From positions 1-64,000 of the forward strand of contig CAISEP010000006.1 of NCBI GenBank assembly GCA_903884425.1: a stretch of DNA of 64,000 nucleotides, read 5' to 3'. Shown here piece after piece: positions 24,996-33,007 of this stretch; positions within the stretch are counted from its first letter, which is position 1; each line of letters begins with the position of its first letter. This DNA comes from an uncultured Caulobacterales bacterium. Its GTDB lineage: Bacteria > Pseudomonadota > Alphaproteobacteria > Caulobacterales > Caulobacteraceae. The notes below the pieces were generated by a model. It made no database searches, was not told the DNA's origin, and saw nothing but the letters and a program-made list of their open reading frames with translations. A program made the translations under genes and the position numbers.

Positions 24996-27248
24996 TCAGG
25001 GGCGCGGGCCGCCCAGGGTCCGCTGGAAGAACTCCAGATATTCCCGCATCCGCTGCAGCTTGCGGGTCTGGCCGGAGAAGCCATGCCGCTGGCCGGGATA
25101 GAGCATCAGGTCGAAGGTCGTGCCCTGTTCCTGCAGGGCGGCCATGATCCGGGTGGAGTTCTCGAACACCACATTGTCGTCGGCCATGCCGTGCATCAGC
25201 ATCAGCCGCCCGGACAGGTCCTTCAGCCGCGGCAGGACGGAGCTGGCGTCATAGGCCTTTGCATCGGTATCCGGCTGGCCCATGTACCGCTCGGTGTAGT
25301 GGGTGTCGTAGAGCCGCCAGTCCGACGGCGGGGCCCCGGACGCACCGGCGGCGAAGCCTGCGCCAGGCTCGGTCATCAGGCGAAGCGTCATGTAGCCGCC
25401 ATAGGACCAGCCGGTGACGCCCACGCGGCCCGCGTCCACATAGGGCTGCGACTTGAGGAAGGCGAGGCCCACGAGCTGGTCGCGCACCTCCGGCTGGCCC
25501 ATGTGGCGGGAGATGGGGGCTTCGAACTTCAGGCCGCGGTTGGTGGCGCCGCGGTTGTCCAGCTGGAACAGCACATAGCCTGCCTCCAGGTACAGACGCT
25601 CCTGCGGCGAGCGCCAGGCCTTGGTCACGGACTGCACGCCCGGCCCGCCATAGACCTCGACAATGGCCGGATAATGCTTCTTCGGGTCGAAGCCTACGGG
25701 CTTGATCAGCACATAGTCCAGCTTCTGCCCGTCCTCCGCGGTCAGCTGGCCGAATTCCGGCTTCGGCAGGTTGGCGGCATAGGGGAAATAGGGGTGGTTT
25801 GCGTCCAGCGGGTTCTCCACGATCCAGCGGCGCAGCTTCCCGTCGGTGCCGTAGAGGCCGGTGCGGGGCGGGGTGTCGTAGCTGGAATAGCCGCCGACAA
25901 AGGCATTGGCGGCCCGGCTCATGGAGATGCTCCACCAGCCGTGGCCGGAGGTGACGGGGGTGAGCGGCCCGCCCTTGCGGAAGTCGGTGACATAGAGCTG
26001 CCGCTCCGTCGCCGTGTCCTTCGAGGCGGTCACGTAGACGAGGCCGCGGGCCTCATCCAGCCCGGCAATGGCCCCGTCCCGCTCGTGGCCCGACAGGGGG
26101 AAGTCGCCGGAGGTCACGGCCCGGACCAGGGTGCCCGCGGCGTCATAGAGATAGAGGTGGCGATAGCCCGTCCGCTCCGACGACCACAGGAAGCCGCCGT
26201 CCTTCAGGGGGGTGAAGTCGGAATTCAGGTTGATCCAGGGGGTCTGGTGTTCCGTCAGGATCACCCGGCCCTTGCCCGTGGCGGGATCGACGGCGATCAG
26301 GTCCAGGGTCTGCTGGTCCCGGCTCTCCCGCTGCACGTAGAGGGTCCTGCCGTCCTTCGACCAGTTCACCCGCGCGAGATAGATGTCCTTCGACGGGCCG
26401 AGGTCCACCGCCACCGGCGCGCCGCCATTCAGGGACTGGACGAACAGCTCGACAATGGCATTGGGCCGTCCGGCCTTGGGATAGCGCTGGGCGACGATGG
26501 CCGCGCCCTCAGCCCCGATATCCACGCGGGGAACAATGTCCACCGGGCCCTCGTCCACCCGGGTATAGGCCACGGCGTCGTCATTGGGGCTCCACCAGTA
26601 GCCGGTATCCCGGCCCATCTCCTCCTGCGCCACGAACTCGGCCACGCCATAGCTGATGGCGTCGTGGGCGGCGGGGGAGACGGCGCGGATCTCGCCGGAG
26701 GCTACCGGGGCGATGTTCAGCACCCCGTTGCGGACGAAGCTGAGATAGCCTCCCTTCGGCGAGAACCGGGCGTCGATGGCATCGCCGCCCTCCGGCCCGC
26801 GGGCGATCCGGCGGGTGACGCTGCCGGTCTTCACATCGGCGATGTAGAGCTCGCCGGAGACGGGGACCAGGATGTGCGTTCCCTGCTGGTCCCAGCTGTA
26901 TTCGACGACACCGTGCTCATAGATCCGCCGCCGCTCCCGCCGGGCGAGCTCCGCCTCGGTCAGGGCACCGGCCCGGGCCTCCAGGGCACTGGCATCCACC
27001 AGCACCCCGGCCGGACCGTCGCCGGAGGTGGGGGCGGCCCACAGGTCCAGCGCCGTCTGGTCGCCGGGTTTCGACTTCAGGAAGGTGACCAGCTTGCCGT
27101 CCGGGGACAGCTGCACGCCCCGGGCCACCGGGCCGCTGAGGTCGGGACTGGAAAACACCCGCTCCGGCGTCAGGACCTTGGTGGGCTCGGCCATGGCGGT
27201 GCCTCCAAGCGCCAGGCCGACGCCCAGCGCGAACAAGATGGATTTCAT
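24996..27248 (-). CDS. Dipeptidyl peptidase IV-type serine peptidase (S9B), secreted
   Basis: A 750-aa exported peptidase. The signal peptide is MKSILFALGVGLALGGTAMA, with GAGGGG five bases upstream of the ATG. An eight-bladed propeller region precedes an alpha/beta-hydrolase domain with GVTGWSYGGYMTL (Ser about 614), LMHGMADDNVVFENS (Asp) and YPGQRHGFSG (His). The propeller segment VAEFVAQEEMGRDTGYWWSP carries the double Glu that holds the substrate amino end in DPP IV. It releases Xaa-Pro dipeptides in the periplasm. It interrupts a run of CoA-metabolism genes and may pair with the OPT peptide transporter encoded further right. Confidence 0.92.
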   Translation of the reverse strand: MKSILFALGVGLALGGTAMAEPTKVLTPERVFSSPDLSGPVARGVQLSPDGKLVTFLKSKPGDQTALDLWAAPTSGDGPAGVLVDASALEARAGALTEAELARRERRRIYEHGVVEYSWDQQGTHILVPVSGELYIADVKTGSVTRRIARGPEGGDAIDARFSPKGGYLSFVRNGVLNIAPVASGEIRAVSPAAHDAISYGVAEFVAQEEMGRDTGYWWSPNDDAVAYTRVDEGPVDIVPRVDIGAEGAAIVAQRYPKAGRPNAIVELFVQSLNGGAPVAVDLGPSKDIYLARVNWSKDGRTLYVQRESRDQQTLDLIAVDPATGKGRVILTEHQTPWINLNSDFTPLKDGGFLWSSERTGYRHLYLYDAAGTLVRAVTSGDFPLSGHERDGAIAGLDEARGLVYVTASKDTATERQLYVTDFRKGGPLTPVTSGHGWWSISMSRAANAFVGGYSSYDTPPRTGLYGTDGKLRRWIVENPLDANHPYFPYAANLPKPEFGQLTAEDGQKLDYVLIKPVGFDPKKHYPAIVEVYGGPGVQSVTKAWRSPQERLYLEAGYVLFQLDNRGATNRGLKFEAPISRHMGQPEVRDQLVGLAFLKSQPYVDAGRVGVTGWSYGGYMTLRLMTEPGAGFAAGASGAPPSDWRLYDTHYTERYMGQPDTDAKAYDASSVLPRLKDLSGRLMLMHGMADDNVVFENSTRIMAALQEQGTTFDLMLYPGQRHGFSGQTRKLQRMREYLEFFQRTLGGPRP

Positions 27249-27375
27249 GACGTCCCCTCGGGGTCGGCACCCCTGAACTGCATTTCCGCTCACAGTGGAG
27301 TCATCCGGTTGCCCCGGCAAGGCCCCTGGACGGGGGCTTGAGGCCCCGAAACGAAAACGGGCCCTGAAACGAAAA

Positions 27376-27406
27376 CGGGAATGACGGCGGAGGACCGTCA
27401 TTCCCG
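27376..27406. repeat. Short REP-like palindrome
   Basis: CGGGAATGACGG (27376-27387) and CCGTCATTCCCG (27395-27406) are perfect complements with a 7-base loop. The TCATTCCCG core is shared with the longer inverted repeat at 23605-23687. It sits just downstream of the small acyl-CoA dehydrogenase gene and upstream of the peptidase gene, which are on the same strand, so it may act as a transcript stabiliser or be a mobile REP remnant. Confidence 0.65.
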
Positions 27407-27434
27407 CAATGTCGCTCGATCCGGAGCGGAAGGA

Positions 27435-28580
27435 TCAGGCCGCTTCGCCCAGGCTCAGGGTCTCGTAGCGGCGCAGGTGGTGGTCCACCGAGCCGAACAG
27501 GCCCTCGATCATGGTGCAGCGCTTGAAGTAGTGGCCGACCGCCAGCTCGTCGGTCATGCCCATGCCGCCATGGATCTGGATGGCGGACTGGCCGACGAAC
27601 TTGCAGGCCTTGCCGATCTGCACCTTGGCGGCGGAGACGGCCTTCTTGCGCTCGTCATCGCTCTCGTCGAGCTTCAGGGTCGCCATGTAGGTCATGGAGA
27701 CCGACTGCTCCACATGCATGAACATGTCGACCATGCGGTGCTGCAGGACCTGGAAGCTGGAGATCGGCACGCCGAACTGCTTGCGCTGGCGGGCATATTC
27801 GATGGTCATGGTGTGGGCGGTGCGCATGGCCCCCACGGCCTCGGCGCCCAGGGCGGCGATGGCCTCGTCGGTGACACGCTCGATCAGGGGCAGGCCGTTG
27901 TCCACCGTGCCGATGACGGCGTCCGCGCCCAGCTTCACGTTGTCGAACTGGATTTCCGAGGCGCGCAGGCCGTCCACGGTGGGATAGTCGCGGCGGGTGA
28001 CGCCTGCGGCACTGGTCGGCACCACGAACACGGTGATGCCCTTGGCATCCCGCTGGCCGCCGGAGGTGCGGGCGGTGACGATCAGATGGCTAGCCCAGGG
28101 AGCCCCCACGACCACGGCCTTGCGGCCGTTCAGGACGTAGCCCGCCCCGTCCTTCTTGGCGGTGGTGGTCAGGTCGGCCAGGTTGTAGCGGCCCTGCGGC
28201 TCGGCATAGGCGAAGGCGAAGGTGGCCTCACCGCCGATGATGGAGCCGATCAGGTCCGCCGACTGGGCCCCGCCGCCGTGCTTCAGGAAGCCGCCGGCGA
28301 TGACCACCGTGCCCAGATAGGGCTCGATCACCAGGCCTTTGCCGAACTCTTCCATGACGATCATGTTGTCCACGGCCCCGCCGCCCAGACCGCCCAGGTC
28401 CTCGGAGAAGGGAGCCCCCAGGATGCCGAGCTCCTCGGCCATCACCTTCCACAGGTCCGGACGCCAGCCCGCGGCCGACTTCACGATCGCGCGGCGGCTG
28501 TCCCAGTCGTACTGGTTCTGCACGAACTTCGCGACCGTATCGCGGAGCATGTTCTGTTCGTCGGTGAAGTTGAAGTCCAT
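27435..28580 (-). CDS. Acyl-CoA dehydrogenase, PimD-like small subunit
   Basis: A 381-aa protein of the acyl-CoA dehydrogenase fold. The N-terminus MDFNFTDEQNMLRDTVAKFV, the segment PFSEDLGGLGGGAVDNMIV and the end FGSVDHHLRRYETL match the pattern remembered for the pimeloyl-CoA dehydrogenase small subunit and its relatives. The classical TEPxxGSD FAD signature is altered (AYAEPQGRYN), as expected for the divergent partner of a heteromeric enzyme. The region IQIHGGMGMTDELAVGHYFKR is kept. It is encoded 87 bp after the large-subunit-like gene with a strong hairpin between. The substrate is unknown. Confidence 0.82.
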   Translation of the reverse strand: MDFNFTDEQNMLRDTVAKFVQNQYDWDSRRAIVKSAAGWRPDLWKVMAEELGILGAPFSEDLGGLGGGAVDNMIVMEEFGKGLVIEPYLGTVVIAGGFLKHGGGAQSADLIGSIIGGEATFAFAYAEPQGRYNLADLTTTAKKDGAGYVLNGRKAVVVGAPWASHLIVTARTSGGQRDAKGITVFVVPTSAAGVTRRDYPTVDGLRASEIQFDNVKLGADAVIGTVDNGLPLIERVTDEAIAALGAEAVGAMRTAHTMTIEYARQRKQFGVPISSFQVLQHRMVDMFMHVEQSVSMTYMATLKLDESDDERKKAVSAAKVQIGKACKFVGQSAIQIHGGMGMTDELAVGHYFKRCTMIEGLFGSVDHHLRRYETLSLGEAA

Positions 28581-28609
28581 GGGGTTCCTCTCGGCATGTT
28601 CTTGTGAGC

Positions 28610-28642
28610 ACGACGCCGGTGTCGTTCCTGCACCGGCGTCGT
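28610..28642. repeat. Perfect intercistronic hairpin between the paired acyl-CoA dehydrogenase genes
   Basis: ACGACGCCGGTG (28610-28621) and CACCGGCGTCGT (28631-28642) form a perfect 12-bp stem with a 9-base loop. In transcript direction it comes after the large-subunit stop and 30 bases before the small-subunit start, with no U-tract behind it. It may tune the ratio of the two subunits by mRNA processing or stabilisation, or act as a weak attenuator. Confidence 0.6.
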
Positions 28643-28667
28643 TTCCGTGGCGGGTCGGTGGGGTGGG

Positions 28668-29861
28668 TTAGAGGCCCAGCACCATCTTCGAGATGATATT
28701 ACGCTGGATCTCGTTGGAGCCACCATAGATCGAGGTCTTGCGCATGTTGAAATAGGTCGGGGCCGTGCGGTGGGCGGCGTCCGGCCCGATGGGCAGGTTG
28801 GAACCGTCCTCCGGGAAGCCGCGGAAGAACGGCATGCCGTAGTGGCCCGCCGCCTCCAGCGCCAGTTCGGTGATACGCTGCTGGATTTCCGTGCCCTTGA
28901 TCTTGAGCAAGGAGCTTTCCGGACCGGGGCCCTTGCCGGCGCTTTCCGACGCCAGGGTCCGCAGTTCGGTATATTCCAGCGAGGTCAGGTCGATCTCGAG
29001 TTCCGCGATCTTGCGCTTGAAGAAGCTGTCGCGGATCAGCGGCGTGCCGTCCTCCGACTCGGTCCGGGCCATGGACTTGATCCGGTCGATGCCGCGCTTG
29101 GAGCGGGCGACGCCTGCAATCCCGGTGCGCTCGTGGGCCAGCAGGAACTTGGCGCAGGTCCAGCCCTTGTTCTCCTGGAAGATGCGGTTCTCCACCGGCA
29201 CCCGCACGTTCTCGAGCCAGACCTCGTTCACCTCGTGCTCGCCGCCCAGGGTGATGATCGGACGGACGGTGACGCCCGGCGACTTCATGTCGATCAGCAG
29301 GAAGGAAATGCCTTCCTGGATCTTGGCGGTGGGGTCGGTGCGGACCAGGAAGAAGCCCCAGTCGGCGTGCTGGGCCATGGTGGTCCAGGTCTTCTGGCCG
29401 TTGACGATGTAGAAGTCACCGTCCCGCTCGGCCTTGGTCTTCAGGTTGGCAAGGTCCGACCCCGCGCCCGGCTCCGAATAGCCCTGGCACCACCAGATGT
29501 CCCCGTTCAGGGTCTTGGGCAGGAACTTGGCCTTCTGCTCCGGCGTGCCGAAGGTGTAGATCACCGGGCCCACCATGTTGATGCCGAAGGGCAGGATCGG
29601 CACGGTGTCGGCGCGGGCGCACTCCTCCGACCAGATGTAGCGCTGGACCGAGGTCCAGCCCGGACCGCCGTATTCCGTCGGCCAGGCGGGTGCGACCCAG
29701 CCCTTGTTGGCGAGGATGCGATGCCAGGCGAGGAAGTCCTCCTTGCCCATCTCTTCGCCTTCCTCCTGAACGGCCCGGAGGCTTTCCGGATAGTTCTGCT
29801 CGATGAAGGCGCGGACCTCGTCGCGGAAGGCATTGTCCTCGGCGGAAAATTCCAGGTTCAT
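28668..29861 (-). CDS. Acyl-CoA dehydrogenase, PimC-like large subunit
   Basis: A 397-aa flavoenzyme. The FAD signature is QGYSEPGAGSDLANLKTKA, followed by NGQKTWTTMAQHADW. The end reads MRKTSIYGGSNEIQRNIISK: the usual catalytic YEGT Glu is replaced by Gly, which is normal for long/branched-chain and PimC-like enzymes that place the base in another helix. The pattern and length (about 396 aa) suit a pimeloyl-CoA dehydrogenase large subunit. ATG 29861 is chosen; the upstream extension lacks family similarity. It lies directly before the small-subunit-like gene, so the two probably form a heteromer. Confidence 0.84.
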   Translation of the reverse strand: MNLEFSAEDNAFRDEVRAFIEQNYPESLRAVQEEGEEMGKEDFLAWHRILANKGWVAPAWPTEYGGPGWTSVQRYIWSEECARADTVPILPFGINMVGPVIYTFGTPEQKAKFLPKTLNGDIWWCQGYSEPGAGSDLANLKTKAERDGDFYIVNGQKTWTTMAQHADWGFFLVRTDPTAKIQEGISFLLIDMKSPGVTVRPIITLGGEHEVNEVWLENVRVPVENRIFQENKGWTCAKFLLAHERTGIAGVARSKRGIDRIKSMARTESEDGTPLIRDSFFKRKIAELEIDLTSLEYTELRTLASESAGKGPGPESSLLKIKGTEIQQRITELALEAAGHYGMPFFRGFPEDGSNLPIGPDAAHRTAPTYFNMRKTSIYGGSNEIQRNIISKMVLGL

Positions 29862-30134
29862 GGTAGCGTCGGCTCCCGTCCGTCGGTTGTGGGGGTCGGT
29901 CGTGCGGCCGTCGAGGGCTGCGGGCGACCGGACCGCAGGCATTGGGCGGCATTCTTAGAGCCAAGCGGGCAAATCGCAACGGTGACGCTAACGTAAGGGT
30001 CAGCTTTTCCAGAGGAATTGTCGGGGAATTCCGGACGTTGCCCGGGGGCTTGCGTCCATTGCGGTGACGACACGGCTTACGCTTTGGCCGAAGGCTTCGT
30101 AAGCTGCGGGAAAATCACCGGGAGACTCCAGGAC

Positions 30135-31163
30135 ATGACCGACGCCCCGACTGCGCTCGCCAGCCGCATGCCGCCCGCCCGCAAGGCCAGGATCAACGGG
30201 CTTGACTATTCGTGGTACGAGGTGGGCCGCAACACCCGCGGCCGGGACGGGGTGCCGGTGATCCTGTGCCATGGCTGGCCGGAGCTGGCCTTTTCCTGGC
30301 GTCACCAGTTGAAGGCCTTCGAGGCGGCGGGCATCTGGGCCATTGCCCCGGACCAGCGGGGTTACGGCCTCACCCCCGGCCCGAAGGAGGTGGAGGCCTA
30401 TGACATGGCCCATCTCACCGGCGACCTGGTGGCCCTTTTGGACCATCTGGGGGTGGAGAAGGCGATCTTCGCCGGTCACGACTGGGGCGGGATCATCGTC
30501 TGGCAGATGCCGCTGATGCACCCGACCCGCACCGCCGGCGTGATCGGGCTGAACACTCCCTACATGCCGAGGGCACCCATCGATCCGATCACCATCATGC
30601 GCGCCCGGATGGGGGAGGAGATGTACATCGTCCACTTCCAGAAATACGGCGAGGCGGACGCGATCCTGGACGCCGACCCGCGCAAGGTGTTCGACATGTT
30701 CATGCGTCGGCCGCTCGCGGCCCAGCCCGCCTCGGCGGGCTTTTCCACCGAGCGGTCGGGGGAGGAGAGCGTGTTTCCCCTGGTGCGCATGGTCCAGGCC
30801 TATGACCCGGCCCAGGACCCGCGGGAGACCTTTCTGGATGCGGGGGAGTTCGAGGCCTTCGTCGAGACCTTCAAGCGCACGGGCTTCACCGGCGGCATCA
30901 ACTGGTACCGCAACTTCACCCGCAACTGGGAGCGGTCCGCCGACCTGCCGGTGCGGATCGACGGCATCCCCTGCCTGATGGTGACGGCGGAGCTGGATGC
31001 CGTGCTGCCCCCGTCCGCGGCGGAGCACATGCCGGGCCTGATCGGCGATCTGGAGACAGTGAACATCAAGGGCTCCGGCCACTGGACGCAGCAGGAGAAG
31101 CCCGACGACGTGAACCGCATCTTCATCGAGTGGGTGCGCCGCCGGTTCCCGCAGTCCGCCTGA
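30135..31163 (+). CDS. Epoxide hydrolase (alpha/beta-hydrolase)
   Basis: A 342-aa enzyme. The oxyanion block is ILCHGWPELAFSW (HGxP), and the Asp nucleophile lies in FAGHDWGGIIVW. The acid Asp is in VTAELDAVLPP, and the His in KGSGHWTQQEKP. Asp in place of Ser as the nucleophile and the HGWP motif point to epoxide hydrolases, which open an epoxide through an ester intermediate. ATG 30135 is preferred (AGGA nearby and the family start fits). The gene is divergent from the acyl-CoA dehydrogenase genes and convergent with the Baeyer-Villiger gene. An inverted repeat, GCTTACG (30075-30081) with CGTAAGC (30098-30104), precedes it. Confidence 0.86.
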   Translation: MTDAPTALASRMPPARKARINGLDYSWYEVGRNTRGRDGVPVILCHGWPELAFSWRHQLKAFEAAGIWAIAPDQRGYGLTPGPKEVEAYDMAHLTGDLVALLDHLGVEKAIFAGHDWGGIIVWQMPLMHPTRTAGVIGLNTPYMPRAPIDPITIMRARMGEEMYIVHFQKYGEADAILDADPRKVFDMFMRRPLAAQPASAGFSTERSGEESVFPLVRMVQAYDPAQDPRETFLDAGEFEAFVETFKRTGFTGGINWYRNFTRNWERSADLPVRIDGIPCLMVTAELDAVLPPSAAEHMPGLIGDLETVNIKGSGHWTQQEKPDDVNRIFIEWVRRRFPQSA

Positions 31164-31170
31164 GCCGGTC

Positions 31171-32784
31171 TCAGCCGCCCGCGGGCTGGAGGACGAAGCC
31201 CTCATAGTCCCGGGCGGCGATGCCGTCGCACAGTTCCCGATAGACGCCCACGCCCCCGGCATAGGGCATGAACACCCGCGGCTTGCCCGGCACGTTGGCC
31301 CCCAGGTACCAGCTGTTGGCCTGCTGGTAGAGGGTCTGGTCCGCCACCTCGTTCACATGGGCGACCCAGGCGTCCTGGGCCTCGGGGCTCGCCTCGATCA
31401 CCCCCAGCTGGCGGTTGCCCAGCCAGCCGATGCAGTCGCAGATCCAGTCCACATGCTGCTCGATGGAGACCACCATGTTGGACAGCACCGACGGGCTGCC
31501 GGGGCCGGTGACCATGAACAGGTTGGGGAAGCCCGCCACCATCAGGCCGAGATAGGTGCGTGGGCCCGCCGCCCACTCGTCCTTCAGCAACAGGCCGTCT
31601 CGGCCGCGGATGTCGATGCGGGTGAGCGCCCCGGTCATGGCGTCGAAGCCGATGGCGAAGACGATGGCGTCCACCGGATAGTCCGCCTCGCTGGTCTGCA
31701 CGCCGGTGGCGGTGATGCGGTCCAGGGGTGTCTCGCGCAGGTCCACAAGCGTCACGTTGGGGCGGTTGTAGGTCTCGTAATAGTCGATATCCACGCACAG
31801 GCGCTTGGTACCCCAGGGATAGCCCCGGGGGACGAGCTTCTCGGCCACGACCGGATCCTTCACCCGCTCCCGGATCTTGGCGGCGGTGAATTCCGCCGCA
31901 TGGGCATTGGCGACGGGGTCGATCATCTGGTCGGCAAAGGCCCCCAGAATGGCGAAGCCGCCCTTGGCCCAGCGCTTTTCGTAGGTCTGGCGACGCTCCT
32001 CGTCCGACACCTCGACGGACAGCTGCTCGGTGGAATCGCTGGAGATGAAGCCCCCGGCGGACAGGCGCTGCAGCTGCCGGTTCTCCGCCCGGTTGGCGTT
32101 CCACGCCTTCACCACTTCGGGATCGATGGGGCCGTTATGGGCGGGCACGCTGTAGTTCGGCGTGCGCTGGAAGATGGTGACCTCCGCCGCCTGCTTGGCG
32201 ATCTGCGGGATCGACTGGATGGCGGACGAGCCGGTGCCGATCACGGCCACCCGCTTGCCCGTGAAGTCCACGCCCTCGTGCGGCCAGCGGCCCGTATGGT
32301 AGGTGGGCCCCTTGAAGTCCGCCTGTCCGGGGAAGTTCGGCTCGTTGGGCACCGACAGGCAGCCCGTGGCCATGACGCAGAACCGGGCGGAGATGGTCTC
32401 GCCCGTGTCGGTGGTCACCGTCCAGCGGCCGGTGCCCTCGTTGAAATGCGCCGAGACCACCCGGGTGTTGAAGGTGATGTCCCGCCGCAGGTCGAACCGG
32501 TCGGCCACATGGTTCAGGTAGCGCAGCAGCTCCGGCTGGGCGGCGTAGCGCTCGCTCCACTGCCATTCGTCCTGCAGTTCCTCGGAGAAGGAATAGGAAT
32601 ATTCCTGGCTCTCGATATCCACCCGGGCCCCGGGATAGCGGTTCCAGTACCAGGTGCCGCCGACCCCGTCGCCGGCCTCCCAGGCATGGGCGGACAGCCC
32701 CATGCCCCTGAGCTTGTGCAGGAGATAGAGGCCCGAAAAGCCGGCGCCGACAACGGCAACGTCGAGTTCGGCAGGGTGGGTCAT
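31171..32784 (-). CDS. Flavin-dependent Baeyer-Villiger monooxygenase
   Basis: A 537-aa class B flavoprotein. The first Rossmann loop VVGAGFSGLYLLHKL binds FAD and is followed by GVGGTWYWNRYPGARVDIES. The Baeyer-Villiger fingerprint FxGxxxHxxxW is exact in FKGPTYHTGRWP (about residue 158). The NADPH loop is VIGTGSSAIQSIPQIA. These features match cyclohexanone-, cyclododecanone- or steroid-type monooxygenases, which insert oxygen next to a ketone to give an ester or lactone. It ends 8 bp from the convergent epoxide hydrolase gene. Together with the P450 and CoA genes it supports degradation of a cyclic hydrophobic compound. Confidence 0.9.
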   Translation of the reverse strand: MTHPAELDVAVVGAGFSGLYLLHKLRGMGLSAHAWEAGDGVGGTWYWNRYPGARVDIESQEYSYSFSEELQDEWQWSERYAAQPELLRYLNHVADRFDLRRDITFNTRVVSAHFNEGTGRWTVTTDTGETISARFCVMATGCLSVPNEPNFPGQADFKGPTYHTGRWPHEGVDFTGKRVAVIGTGSSAIQSIPQIAKQAAEVTIFQRTPNYSVPAHNGPIDPEVVKAWNANRAENRQLQRLSAGGFISSDSTEQLSVEVSDEERRQTYEKRWAKGGFAILGAFADQMIDPVANAHAAEFTAAKIRERVKDPVVAEKLVPRGYPWGTKRLCVDIDYYETYNRPNVTLVDLRETPLDRITATGVQTSEADYPVDAIVFAIGFDAMTGALTRIDIRGRDGLLLKDEWAAGPRTYLGLMVAGFPNLFMVTGPGSPSVLSNMVVSIEQHVDWICDCIGWLGNRQLGVIEASPEAQDAWVAHVNEVADQTLYQQANSWYLGANVPGKPRVFMPYAGGVGVYRELCDGIAARDYEGFVLQPAGG

Positions 32785-33007
32785 GGCGTTTCCCGGAGTG
32801 TCTGTTGTTCTGGTTGTTGCCGAAGGCTAGCGCGGGGCCGGGCGGTCCGCTACCCGTGTTTTCGAGGCTGACGCAGGGTCAGCGGATGCGACGGGACGTC
32901 GCGGGCGGCGGAATTGTCCGAATCCCTTATCGCGGTGCCCGGCTTGGCTTAAGAAGGTCGCTGTCTGCACCGCCGCGATCCCGTCGGCGGGCGAACCGGA
33001 GCCGATC

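Noticed and set aside
30075-30104. GCTTACG/CGTAAGC inverted repeat before the epoxide hydrolase gene
   Set aside because: Seven-base arms with a 16-base spacer are expected by chance often enough; it is only noted with the gene and not claimed as an operator.
20765-32784. The island as a horizontally acquired element
   Set aside because: No integrase, tRNA, terminal repeat or clear base-composition shift was seen, so transfer is not supported by this window.
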